Part shown: positions 16,000 through 24,616 of the stretch, piece after piece | Position numbering within the stretch: position 1 is the first letter of the stretch | Layout: each line of letters begins with the position of its first letter | DNA from: an uncultured Kiritimatiellota bacterium | Lineage (GTDB): Bacteria > Verrucomicrobiota > Kiritimatiellia > RFP12 > UBA1067 | Assembly: GCA_934635045.1 (NCBI GenBank) | Contig: CAKTZA010000004.1 | Span: 1-64,000, forward strand | Direction: 5' to 3' | DNA: 64,000 nucleotides | The notes under the pieces: generated by a model | Told to the model about the DNA's origin: nothing | Database searches by the model: none | The model's input: the letters and a program-made list of their open reading frames with translations, nothing else | Made by a program: the position numbers and the translations under genes

Positions 16000-17564
16000 T
16001 CTGACATGTCCTCTTTCTCCGGCGTGACGACCTCGACCTCGACGCCGAGGGCCTTGCCGAGCTTTTTCAGTTCCGCCGCGTGGTGGCCCACGCCAAGCGC
16101 GAAGTGGTGCGTCGGCCCCGCGAGCGACCAGCGACGCAGGAACGTGCGCACGTCCGGCAGGAACCGGCCGTGCGTGTTCGTGTTCCCTGTCGGCGGAATC
16201 GGCCCCTTCAGCGACTCGCCCTCGGCGACGACGAACTTGAACGAGCCGTCCGCCTTGAGTCCGAGCGACATCATCGTAATCGGACCTTCCTTGATGTTGA
16301 ACTCGACGCCCGCGCCCTTTCCGGGCTTGCCATGGTATTTCTTGAGCGAACGGAGCATTGGCTTCTGCGCGGCAATGTTGAGATGGTGCGGCCCGTCGTG
16401 CCCGACCAAGACGGTGTCGCGCGCGAAGTCGATCGGATGGAACTCCGCGAAGCTTCCGCCGATTTCAAGACGATCGAAAATCATCATGGCGATGCAGTTC
16501 TTGAGGTCGAACTCGCCGCACATCGGGAAACCCGCCGCGGTCAGAAGCGAATTGCCGACGATGAAATTCGTGACGAGCTCGCGCGTCAGCGACCCCTCCT
16601 CGCCCTCGTAATAGTAGGCGAATCCGTCGAGGTTGCGTTTCGCGATGAACTTCTCCAGCGCGCATGCCGCCTTGGCCGCGATGTCAAGGTCCCTCTCGGA
16701 CAGCTTCTCGGTCCACGGGTCGCTCACCGGGTCGGGCGTGTCGAAAAAGGAGAGAATGCGCTTCTTCATGGCCTCGACGTCCGCCGCGACGGGTTCGCGG
16801 TAGTAGGGCAGGATCTCGTCCGGCTCGCAGAGCGCCACATGGCAGCCAAATGTCCGCGAAACCGCCGTCGGATCGACCTGCAGGTCGTACATCGCCTCCA
16901 GGACATGGCCCATCAGGCCGATGCGCGCGCGGCGGAGGTCATGCAGGACATGCGCGACCGCACACCACTGGCGGATCTCCTCGTCCGCCCGCGCATCGCC
17001 CGTCAGCTTTCCGATGACTGCGTCCGCGACGGGCTTCCCGTAGCGGATCGCGACGCCCGTGAACTCCGGCACGGAGCAGAGGTCGTCGTTCAGCAGCTGC
17101 CTGTAGATCGTCGCGTGTTCATAGTCGAGACGGTCGTCGGGCTGGAGCGCGAAGAGGACGATCGGCACGTTCAGCTCACGGACGAACGGCGCGAACGTCG
17201 AGCTCGTCGCGTACGTCACCATGTCCACGAAGAGGATGTCGAGATCGGCCGCCTTCATCGCGGGGACCATCGCCTTGGCGGACTGCGGATTGTCGCTCAT
17301 GCCGAACCGCGTCACCTTCACCTGATGCGCTTCGACCTTGCGGGCGAAGACGTCTTCCTTCCTCTTCATGTCGTCAAGGAGTCCCGGACACTGCTTCCAG
17401 TAGGTGTCGAGGCCGACCGAGACCAGGCCGACGTTGGCCGTGAGCGGCTTGCGACGCGAAATGCGCAGGGCGGTTCCGGAGGCGGATGCCGTGAACGCGG
17501 CGAACGACAGCGCGACCGCGAGAAGCGCGTAACAGCGGATGCGTAGACCATTCCCAAGTTTCAT
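15996..17564 (-). CDS. Exported L-fucose/L-arabinose isomerase-like protein
   Basis: 522 residues. Residues 1-30 are a clear signal peptide (RIRCYALLAVALSFAAFTAS). The rest resembles the L-fucose/L-arabinose isomerase fold: an N-terminal Rossmann-like part (VGLVSVGLDTYWKQCPG), a central part (MGHVLEAMYDLQVDPTAV), FAYYYEGEEG and GFPMCGEFDLKN regions, and the C-terminal GPTHHFALGVGHHAAELKKL. Such isomerases are normally cytosolic, so an export signal is unexpected; it may act as a periplasmic sugar-binding or isomerising protein. A longer frame exists upstream, but the ATG at 17564 lies 7 nt after a -10 box, so I use it. First gene of the operon running to 3619. Confidence 0.7.
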   Translation of the reverse strand: MKLGNGLRIRCYALLAVALSFAAFTASASGTALRISRRKPLTANVGLVSVGLDTYWKQCPGLLDDMKRKEDVFARKVEAHQVKVTRFGMSDNPQSAKAMVPAMKAADLDILFVDMVTYATSSTFAPFVRELNVPIVLFALQPDDRLDYEHATIYRQLLNDDLCSVPEFTGVAIRYGKPVADAVIGKLTGDARADEEIRQWCAVAHVLHDLRRARIGLMGHVLEAMYDLQVDPTAVSRTFGCHVALCEPDEILPYYREPVAADVEAMKKRILSFFDTPDPVSDPWTEKLSERDLDIAAKAACALEKFIAKRNLDGFAYYYEGEEGSLTRELVTNFIVGNSLLTAAGFPMCGEFDLKNCIAMMIFDRLEIGGSFAEFHPIDFARDTVLVGHDGPHHLNIAAQKPMLRSLKKYHGKPGKGAGVEFNIKEGPITMMSLGLKADGSFKFVVAEGESLKGPIPPTGNTNTHGRFLPDVRTFLRRWSLAGPTHHFALGVGHHAAELKKLGKALGVEVEVVTPEKEDMSE

Positions 17565-17571
17565 GGCGCGT

Positions 17572-17580
17572 ATTCTATCA
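17572..17580 (-). promoter_or_regulatory. Extended -10 promoter of the first saccharolytic operon
   Basis: TGATAGAAT on the minus strand with the isomerase ATG 7 nt downstream predicts a leaderless transcript. It lies next to the AraC-type direct repeats at 17609-17638. Confidence 0.65.
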
Positions 17581-17608
17581 CACCGCACATCGCGAAAGCA
17601 ATGCCTCA

Positions 17609-17638
17609 TTTTGACAAAAGTTGCGCTTTTTGACAAAA
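17609..17638. promoter_or_regulatory. Candidate AraC operator: two direct repeats
   Basis: TTTTGACAAAA occurs at 17609-17619 and again at 17628-17638, 19 bp apart centre to centre, in the 120-bp gap between the AraC gene and the operon start. GCCTC and GAGGC flank the pair. Two direct half-sites about two helical turns apart are what AraC dimers usually bind. Confidence 0.55.
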
Positions 17639-17673
17639 CGAGGCAAGACGCCGCAGCCGCAGAAACGAGATTT

Positions 17674-17682
17674 TGATACAAT
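17674..17682 (+). promoter_or_regulatory. Extended -10 promoter of the first AraC gene
   Basis: TGATACAAT is followed directly by ATGCGCATG. The second ATG (17689) is 6 nt after the -10 box, so it would be the 5' end of a leaderless mRNA. Confidence 0.65.
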
Positions 17683-17688
17683 ATGCGC

Positions 17689-18564
17689 ATGAAGAACACC
17701 TACCGCTACTTTCCCGTCACGCCCGCGCAGAAGAGCTGGGGGCTGTACGTGACCTGCGCCGGGCACCATACGGTCCGGCCCGGCGACGTCTTCCCCTCGC
17801 CGCAGCACCCGGACGAGTACTACTTCACGTGGGAGCGCGGCCGCACCCTGCGCGAATGGCAGCTGATCCTGCTCGAAGCGGGCGAGGGAGAGGTCGAATT
17901 CAAGGACGGCACCGTCACGGCAACCTCCGGCTCGCTCATCGGCCTGCCGCCGGGCTGCTGGCACCGCTACCGCCCGAACCCGCAGACGGGCTGGACGACG
18001 GACTGGATCGGCTTCGGCGGCGACCTCGCCGACCGGCTGATCGGCGGCGCGGGGTTCGGGCGCGGCGGCGTCCGGGTCTTCGGCGCGAACGCAGCCATCC
18101 GGCAGACCTTCGCGGCGACGGTCGCCGACCTGCTCTCGACAGCCCGGCAGACGCCCTTCGCGGCGGCCGCCTGCGTACCGCCGCTCGCCGCCGCCATCCT
18201 CGAAGCCCCGTCCGCGCGCGCCGCCGGCGCGGCGCAGTCGGCGCTCGTCCTCCGGGCGCAGACGCACATCACCGACCACCTGCGCAAGACCGTCGACTTC
18301 GAGGCCCTTGCGCAGTCGCTGGGCCTCACCTACCGCGCCTTCCGCTACCTCTTCCGCAAGGAGGTCGGGCTGTCACCCCTGCAATACCAGCTGGAGCGGC
18401 GGCTCGTCCGCGCGAAGAACCTGCTGGCGTCCAGCGACCTTCCCGTTCGGGAGATCGCCGACGCGCTCGGCTTCAACTCGACCTGGTACTTCTCGCACTT
18501 CTTCCGCCGCCACGCCCGCCAGTCCCCGGCGGCCTACCGCAAAAGCCACCGCGCCACGCGCTGA
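17689..18564 (+). CDS. AraC-family transcriptional regulator
   Basis: 291 residues. Residues of about 1-165 are a cupin-like sensor domain (VEFKDGTVTATSGSLIGLPP, CWHRYRPNPQTGW). Residues of about 190-291 are the double helix-turn-helix AraC domain (ITDHLRKTVDFEALAQSLGL, YRAFRYLFRKEVGLSPLQYQ, REIADALGFNSTWYFSHFFR). It is transcribed away from the 14-kb operon at 17564-3619 and very probably activates it in response to a sugar. I chose the ATG at 17689 over 17683 because of its -10 spacing. Confidence 0.88.
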   Translation: MKNTYRYFPVTPAQKSWGLYVTCAGHHTVRPGDVFPSPQHPDEYYFTWERGRTLREWQLILLEAGEGEVEFKDGTVTATSGSLIGLPPGCWHRYRPNPQTGWTTDWIGFGGDLADRLIGGAGFGRGGVRVFGANAAIRQTFAATVADLLSTARQTPFAAAACVPPLAAAILEAPSARAAGAAQSALVLRAQTHITDHLRKTVDFEALAQSLGLTYRAFRYLFRKEVGLSPLQYQLERRLVRAKNLLASSDLPVREIADALGFNSTWYFSHFFRRHARQSPAAYRKSHRATR

Positions 18565-18575
18565 CGGCCCCGGCG

Positions 18576-18591
18576 GGCGGCAGACGCCGCC
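18576..18591. terminator. GC-rich hairpin between convergent genes
   Basis: GGCGGC-AGAC-GCCGCC is a perfect 6-bp stem with a 4-nt loop, in the 33-bp gap between the AraC gene and the exonuclease gene that converge here. No T run follows on either strand, so it may work with Rho or as a barrier. Confidence 0.4.
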
Positions 18592-18597
18592 GCCACG

Positions 18598-19074
18598 TCA
18601 GACGCCGCTCAGGAAAAGGGCCAGCTGCGCGCAGGCGACGGCGTCATACAGGCCGTCGTGCCACGTCCGCCCGTCCATCTGCGGCACGCACCCGAACATC
18701 GCGCAGAGGTCGCCGAGCGCATAGGACGGCAGACGCGGGTAGCGCGCCTTGGCGAGCTTCATCGTGTCGACCCACGGCCCCCACTTCGTGAGCGGCGCCG
18801 CGCGCGTCAGGATCGTCCGCTCGCAGGCGATGTTGTGCGCGACGAGACGCCGCCCCGCGAGTTGCGGAAACCACGTCTCGAACGCGCTCTGGAGCGTCCC
18901 CAGGGCGTCGCGCTCGTGCGCGCGCGCCGGGGCCCCCTCGACGTCGAAGAAGAACTCGCGCGTCTCGGCAATCGCGCCGTCCCGCACGACCGCGATCCCC
19001 AGCTGCCAGGGCTCGTTCGCGTTTCCGCCCTCATAGCCGGTCGTCTCGAAGTCGATCGCCGCGAATTCCTGCAT
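18598..19074 (-). CDS. DnaQ-like 3'-5' exonuclease (DEDDh family)
   Basis: 158 residues with all three exonuclease motifs: AAIDFETTGYEGG (Exo I, Asp and Glu), LVAHNIACERTIL (Exo II) and WHDGLYDAVAC (Exo III, His plus Asp five residues later). This layout matches stand-alone DnaQ/RNase T-type nucleases that remove 3' nucleotides; the substrate cannot be told. Cytosolic, no signal. It sits 16 bp after a chimeric pseudogene whose left part derives from an unrelated carboxypeptidase, so its place at the end of the GH127 operon may be accidental. Confidence 0.8.
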   Translation of the reverse strand: MQEFAAIDFETTGYEGGNANEPWQLGIAVVRDGAIAETREFFFDVEGAPARAHERDALGTLQSAFETWFPQLAGRRLVAHNIACERTILTRAAPLTKWGPWVDTMKLAKARYPRLPSYALGDLCAMFGCVPQMDGRTWHDGLYDAVACAQLALFLSGV

Positions 19075-19224
19075 GGCGATGCCCTCAGCCCTACCAGGCG
19101 AGCGCGCCGAGGGCGTCCGCCATCAGTCGCGCGGCGTGCGCGTCGCGCACGGCGGACGTCGACGAGCCGAGCACGACGACGATCGCGCGCTTGCCCCTGC
19201 GCGTGCCCGTCAGGACGACGGACG

Positions 19225-19816
19225 AGCCGCCCGCGAGGTTGACTTCCTCCTTCGCGATGTCCTCCGCCGTCATCACCGCCGCCCGGAAAAGGCGGTCAAT
19301 GGCCGCACTTCTTCCACCTTCGCTTTCTCCTTCTTTCTTCATCCTTCTTGCTTCCTCGACGTAGTCGAGCATCCCCTGGTAGCAGCTCATCATCTCGTAG
19401 GCCTTCCAACGGTTGTGCTTGATCACGTAGCCGCCCGAGACGTCCGCGACGTTGCCGTGTCCGTTGCGGTCGGCGACCGAGACGCCCTTGAGCGCAAGGT
19501 CGACGAGGCGCGGCCCGGATTCCGGCTCGCTCAGCCCACGGACGATGTAAGCCGCGAAGTCAAGATACTTCTGCGCGGCGGCCACGCCCTCCGCCGCCGC
19601 AACGCGGCGGGAAAGCCACACGACGGGCTCGAGGATGGACGAGCTCGCCATCCCCGACCAATTGCCGGTCTGCCACAGTTCGCGTCCGCGCCGTCCGTTC
19701 GGCCCGAGCTCGGCGATCACGTAGTCGCAGAGGCGCTTCGCCGCCGACAGCACGCGCTGCCCCTCCTTACTTCTTCCTTCTTCCTTTTTACTTCTTCCCT
19801 CGAGGGCGTCATAGTA
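19225..19816. repeat. 592-bp near-identical block, copy A
   Basis: Matches 34723-35314 with one difference found by eye (CAATGGCC versus CGATGGCC) and no indel (constant offset 15498). Similarity falls abruptly to ordinary paralog level beyond 19816 and to nothing before 19225. Confidence 0.9.
19766..19800. repeat. Five 7-nt purine/pyrimidine repeats in GH127 remnant
   Basis: CTTACTT, CTTCCTT, CTTCCTT, TTTACTT and CTTCCCT occur in tandem, encoding a Lys/Glu/Gly/Arg insert (RSKKEEGRSKEG). Same heptad family as in nadE. Confidence 0.85.
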
Positions 19817-20020
19817 GTGCATCAGTCCCATCATCGTGTACTTCATGCCCCACACGTCCCAGCCCTCGCCGCAGCGGACGTCGTCGGGATAGTTGCCGAT
19901 ATAGCCGCACGGCTCCTGACTGGACAGGACGCTTTCGAGCCCCCGCTCAACGTTCCCCCTGAGCTTGCCGGACCCGGAATAGATGAGATAGGGGACGGCT
20001 GACAATTGTCTTCTGGATTT

Positions 20021-23000
20021 TCATCTTTCCCGCCTTTCTTGTCGTTTTGCGACCACTTCGAAATCATGCCGTCCCGGACCGACGTTTTCCGCCGGCCGGC
20101 CGGGAACGCAAATCCGCGCGGACGTCCCCGGCGGGACGACGAATGAATAGCGGATCGCCTTCCCGCTCCTCGTCCATGAGGACCGGATCGTCCCATACGG
20201 ACATTCCGTCTCCGCCTCCGCAAAATCCAGGTCGTCAATCGGTTCGGGCGCCAGCAGAATCGCCTTAAAGCCCGGCGCGACGGGACGAATGCCGGCAAGA
20301 TGTTGATAGGCCCATGCGGCAAAATCAGCAAACATGACGTGGTTGAGCGACGTGTCGGAGTCCCAGCCCTCGTGCAGTGTCGTCGCTCCACCCAGGATCC
20401 AAGCCGCCGGCGAAGGCCGCGTCGGCTGCGTCAGGACCCGGAACGCCAGGTCGGTTCTCCCGGCCTTGGAGAGGGCCCTGAACGCGTGCGTCATGCCGAC
20501 CAGCCCCATCGTGACATGGTCGTCCGCTTCGCGGAACGCCTGCACGAGCCGGCTTTCGGTCGCCCTTTGCTCCTCCTCGCCGGAGCAAAGGCCAAACTCC
20601 AGGGCCAGCGCCTGCGCGGTCTCACCGCCGTTGTCCCAGATCCCGTTTCCACGTCCGAACTTCGCCCGCAAGGCCGTTCGCACACCCCCGGCACGGACAG
20701 CAAAGTCCTCCGACGCATTGTCCAGGCCCTTCACCCTCGCCATGTCCGCGGCAATTTCCAGCGCCTTCAGGTAGTAGCAGCTCACGGTGTACTCCCGGGA
20801 CGGCTTGGCGGAATCCCTTGCCGGCACCCAGTCGTCCAGCCCCCAGTCGACCAGCCCCTGCCGCTCCTTCTCGCGGCGCATGAACGACAGGTACTTCACG
20901 AGAGCCGGATAGGCGCTGTCAAGCGCACGGCGATCCGCCCGATAGGTCCAGAGATTCCAGGCCACCAGGGGGAGCGCCATGTCCCATACCGGGCCATTCC
21001 CCCACTTGAACCCCCATCCGCTCGTGGGCGCGATTCCCGGGAGCTCCCCGCTCGCACGCTGGGAATCGACGATATCTCCGAGCCACTTCTCGTAGCCAGC
21101 CGTATTCTCGAACATGAACTGCGCCAACGTTGACGCCACGACCGCATCGCCCATCCATCCGTTTTTCTCGCGGTGGGGACAGTCCGTCGGGAAGCCGTCC
21201 GCGAAGTTCGCGCGATAGGACCGCGATGCGGCAGTCATCATCCTGTTGAACGTTTCGTGCGAACACCTGAACGATCCTATGTCCGCGAAATCGGTTCCGA
21301 CGACATACGCATCGATGTCGTCCACAGCCAGCCGTTCGGCAAGTCCCCTCACGATGACATGCTGGAAACCGTGATACATGAATCTCGGCTCGTAGGCCTC
21401 GACGCCGCATCCGGCGGCAATGTAGCGGTCGCGCTGGTGCACTCCCGGCCCGGGCAGCACGCGATAGGACTGGCCTTCGACAAGATAGCGGTCGATGTCC
21501 CGGTAGCAGACGCCCGGGCGGCTCGCCCAAATGCTTTGCTCCTGATGCCAGTCGAAGACCTGTGCCGGCCCGCCGTTCGGAGCCAGCCGCTCGTCATATG
21601 TCAGCGACACGACGTCTCCCGGTTTCAGCCCTCGCATCCGCAGACGCACCCAGCCGGCAATGTTCTCGGCAAATGAAACGATCCATGCGCCTTCGCCAAT
21701 GCGACGAATCGACGTCGGCTTCAGGCGACGGAGCTTCCTTGCGCCCGGCAGGCCAGAAGCCACAAGACGACCGCGCGGGGCCCGGACTGCAACGGGCTGT
21801 CCGGACGACTTCGGCGCTTCGCCGCGCGAGATCTCCCCCTCGCGGATGCAGTCGTAAGCCACAGGGCTTCCAACCTGCCGCCAGGTCTCATCCGTTACAA
21901 CGGTCTCATGGCGCCCATCGGCGTACTGGATCTCCAGCTGCGCAATCGCCCGCGGCAAATCCCGCCACGGAGCCGTGTCGTAGTTCCACGAGGCTATCGA
22001 GCGGACGTCGTACCAGCCATGCCCCAGCACCAGCTTCAGCTCGTTCGCCCCCTCCCGAAGCATGCCGTCGAGAACATAAGTCGAATACAGAACTCGCTTG
22101 TCATAATCCGTCGGCGAAGGATCGAGCACCTTGTCTCCTATGCGCACACCGTTGAGCGACGCTTCATAGAACCCAAGGCCCGTCGCATGCAATGTCGCAC
22201 GGGCCACCGACCCGCTCACGGCAAAGGCGCGGAGAAACGCCGGCGGCTTGATCTCGTATCTGGCGACAATCTTCGCTCCGTCCTCGATTTCACGCAAGCC
22301 GCCCAGTTCGCGCACATCACCCCAGTCCGCTCCCGTTGTCAGCACGTCCGGACCCGGGAGATCCAGCCGCGCGATAAAGGCCGGACGTCTCCCCGCATCC
22401 TGGCGAATGACGGCAACCAACTCGTTCGTCCCCTCCTTCAGCTGCGCACCGACGTCGATTGTCCGAAGAAGTTTCCACTCGTGAAAATGCTCGAAGTACG
22501 TCTGCGCCACGGGGACGCCATTGAGCCGGAGGTCATACTCTCCCGTGGCGGCAAACGCCAGCTCGCACACGCCCGTAGGCGCCGAAGCGAGGAGAAACGC
22601 CCGACAAAACGCATTGGTCACATCAGAGACGATCCAACGCGCGTTCGCCATGTCGACAGGTGCATAAGAATCCTCCGAGGGACCGATCCACCGAGCCCGC
22701 CAGTCCGAAGGACGCATGACGCCGCAGACGAATGTCGATGGCGCGCTCCACGCCGACACCGCATCATTCTCATCCCAGACCCGCACGCGCCATGTGACGC
22801 GCTGCGAAGTCTCCAGTTCGCGTCCACCCCAGGAAACGTCTGTCTGGCGATCAGAAACGACCTTCCCGGACGACCAGCCGTCGGACTCGATCTCATAAGC
22901 CGTCTGCCTGCGCACTCCCGACGGCAAACGCCAGCCGAGCCTCGGCTTCTGCGAATCAATGCCGACAGGATCCTTCCGTCGCTCGACGGTCAGGCCGTCC

Positions 23001-24616
23001 GGAGCGGACGGCTCAAGCATCAGCTCGCGAAAGCGGGCAATCTCCGCCTCGGAGATGCCACATCCTCGGACATAGGCGCAAATCCGTTCGTTAAGAGACG
23101 CTCCCGGGTATGCGTTCAGAACGCCGACAAACGGGTCAATCCAGTTCGCATGGCAAAAACTCGTCTTGCGGCTCCAGAAGCCCGTCGCCTCCCAATCCTT
23201 GTACAGCTCATCCTCCTCTGCGCCGAGCAACCCCAGCAGGATGAACGAAAGGCACCCTGTACGGTCCTGCCCTGCGATGCAGTGGAAGTCCAGCGGATAG
23301 TTCGACGAATCGAGGAAAACACGGAACGCCCGTGCGAAAGCCTCCCGCCCCCTTTTCGTGCGCATGCCCGTATAGGCGACCATGGGAACCTGCACGCGGC
23401 GCACGGCAGATCCGAGCGGAGATCCCGTCATGCCCCAGCACTCGTCATCCGACCGCAGATCAAGTTCGGTCTTCAAGCCGACAGATTCAAGAAGCCAGCG
23501 ACGCCCCTCTTCCGTCACAAAGGCCTTGCCGGGCCGCTTGCCTTTGGCGACCTTGAACAGACGTCCGAGGATGCGCCCCTGCTCTCGAATCGCTGCGGAC
23601 ACCACAGCCTTGTCGTCCGACATCGGAAGCGCGCGGCAGCTCCAGACGCAACCTGCCGTTCCCGGACGGATGCGTGCAACAAGCCGATTCGTTCCCTTCT
23701 TCACCCGGACGGGAATCGGATGTGTCGCGGCATCCCCTGCGTCACCCTCGTTGCCGTCCCGATAATCCGCGACGATCGTGCCATTGAGCTCCAGGCTCCA
23801 AAACCAATCGCCGCTCGCCCCGATGACCGCAAGGCCGTCTCCGGACGCTTCGAACTCCGCCGTCAGCCTCATTTCCTCCGTCGTATCGAACGGAAAGGCA
23901 TACGACCCCCTGTCATTCGTCTCAATTTTACGGGAACCTGATTCCCCGACCGTCACGACATCCCACACGGGACCGACATCAATTGCAATCATCGGCAACT
24001 TGCCCCCGTCCGTCTCCCTCTTGCGCCACCAGGCTATTTCGTTCTCGAGCCGCTCGGCCTCGCGGCGGAGACTGCCGTCGTGATCCCCGGCCAGCACTTC
24101 CTCCCGCGTCGACCAGACCGTTTCGGCGTTGGCATTAAACGCCCCGGAACGGATGATCATCCCCTGTCGGATGCGCCGTCCGTTGAGTCCGATGCGTCCG
24201 CCGATGTCCCGCGTATTGTAGAGACCGTCGATTCGCAGCAACCGCGGCGCATCCCCCGACGTGTCAAACCGTCCGTCAGCGACCTTCCGTCCGCTGCGGA
24301 AGACATCCCACGAATAGCCCGTGGCAATCTCAAGGTTGTCAACGACAGCCGACGGCACTGCCGTTGACGACTTCCAGACGACCGTGCCGTCTGAACGTCG
24401 GCGGACAGACAGGACGTAGTCTCCAGAGCCTTCGGTCTCGGACCAGAAAACCTCCACGCCCCGCGGATGCCATTTCCCCTCGGCCAGCCGCTTCCGATAA
24501 GAGGAATCCGCAAAGAGCGCCGTCCGTTTCTCGCGCGGCAAGTCCAGATACGCCTTCTGCAAGGGCGTCAACAGGGACTCCGCCGCCAAAAGAACAGAAC
24601 AGAGGAGTCCGCTCAC
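20021..24616 (-). CDS. Tyrosine/lipid-type phosphatase fused to GH78 alpha-L-rhamnosidase
   Basis: 1531 residues. After a weak signal (SGLLCSVLLAAESLL) the N-terminal half (to about 525) is a protein-tyrosine-phosphatase-like unit: IDGLYNTRDIGGRIGLNGRR at its start, a beta-sandwich insert, then DFHCIAGQDRTGCLSF at about 445 with the CX5R catalytic loop. From about 538 a complete GH78 follows (GLTVERRKDPVGIDSQKPRL N-domain, DCPHREKNGWMGDA at about 1145, TTLHEGWDSDTSLNH with a catalytic Glu). GH78 enzymes remove terminal alpha-L-rhamnose. The join is seamless. I chose the GTG at 24616 because it overlaps the preceding stop (GTGA) and has GGAAGGG upstream; ATG 24655 and TTG 24664 are alternatives. 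Its stop overlaps the ATG at 20024 of the broken GH127. Confidence 0.82.
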   Translation of the reverse strand: MSGLLCSVLLAAESLLTPLQKAYLDLPREKRTALFADSSYRKRLAEGKWHPRGVEVFWSETEGSGDYVLSVRRRSDGTVVWKSSTAVPSAVVDNLEIATGYSWDVFRSGRKVADGRFDTSGDAPRLLRIDGLYNTRDIGGRIGLNGRRIRQGMIIRSGAFNANAETVWSTREEVLAGDHDGSLRREAERLENEIAWWRKRETDGGKLPMIAIDVGPVWDVVTVGESGSRKIETNDRGSYAFPFDTTEEMRLTAEFEASGDGLAVIGASGDWFWSLELNGTIVADYRDGNEGDAGDAATHPIPVRVKKGTNRLVARIRPGTAGCVWSCRALPMSDDKAVVSAAIREQGRILGRLFKVAKGKRPGKAFVTEEGRRWLLESVGLKTELDLRSDDECWGMTGSPLGSAVRRVQVPMVAYTGMRTKRGREAFARAFRVFLDSSNYPLDFHCIAGQDRTGCLSFILLGLLGAEEDELYKDWEATGFWSRKTSFCHANWIDPFVGVLNAYPGASLNERICAYVRGCGISEAEIARFRELMLEPSAPDGLTVERRKDPVGIDSQKPRLGWRLPSGVRRQTAYEIESDGWSSGKVVSDRQTDVSWGGRELETSQRVTWRVRVWDENDAVSAWSAPSTFVCGVMRPSDWRARWIGPSEDSYAPVDMANARWIVSDVTNAFCRAFLLASAPTGVCELAFAATGEYDLRLNGVPVAQTYFEHFHEWKLLRTIDVGAQLKEGTNELVAVIRQDAGRRPAFIARLDLPGPDVLTTGADWGDVRELGGLREIEDGAKIVARYEIKPPAFLRAFAVSGSVARATLHATGLGFYEASLNGVRIGDKVLDPSPTDYDKRVLYSTYVLDGMLREGANELKLVLGHGWYDVRSIASWNYDTAPWRDLPRAIAQLEIQYADGRHETVVTDETWRQVGSPVAYDCIREGEISRGEAPKSSGQPVAVRAPRGRLVASGLPGARKLRRLKPTSIRRIGEGAWIVSFAENIAGWVRLRMRGLKPGDVVSLTYDERLAPNGGPAQVFDWHQEQSIWASRPGVCYRDIDRYLVEGQSYRVLPGPGVHQRDRYIAAGCGVEAYEPRFMYHGFQHVIVRGLAERLAVDDIDAYVVGTDFADIGSFRCSHETFNRMMTAASRSYRANFADGFPTDCPHREKNGWMGDAVVASTLAQFMFENTAGYEKWLGDIVDSQRASGELPGIAPTSGWGFKWGNGPVWDMALPLVAWNLWTYRADRRALDSAYPALVKYLSFMRREKERQGLVDWGLDDWVPARDSAKPSREYTVSCYYLKALEIAADMARVKGLDNASEDFAVRAGGVRTALRAKFGRGNGIWDNGGETAQALALEFGLCSGEEEQRATESRLVQAFREADDHVTMGLVGMTHAFRALSKAGRTDLAFRVLTQPTRPSPAAWILGGATTLHEGWDSDTSLNHVMFADFAAWAYQHLAGIRPVAPGFKAILLAPEPIDDLDFAEAETECPYGTIRSSWTRSGKAIRYSFVVPPGTSARICVPGRPAENVGPGRHDFEVVAKRQERRER

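Larger units (their letters stand above)
19091..20005 (-). pseudogene. Broken second GH127 gene, chimeric with a D-Ala-D-Ala carboxypeptidase tail
   Basis: The frame encodes the middle of a GH127-type glycosidase (SGSGKLRGNVERGLESVLSS, then SSQEPCGYIGNYPD and the barrel core) but lacks the N-terminus. An ATG with a GGGAAAG site at 20024 opens MKIQKTI and is out of frame, so a deletion or frameshift removed the start. After AGG near 19225 the sequence switches abruptly to SSVVLTGTRRGKRAIVVV followed by LGSSTSAVRDAHAARLMADA, which matches the end of S11 D-alanyl-D-alanine carboxypeptidases. Bases 19225-19816 are almost identical to the intact GH127 gene at 34723-35314. The GH127 active-site cysteines are missing. 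Non-functional, or an assembly chimera. Confidence 0.7.
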
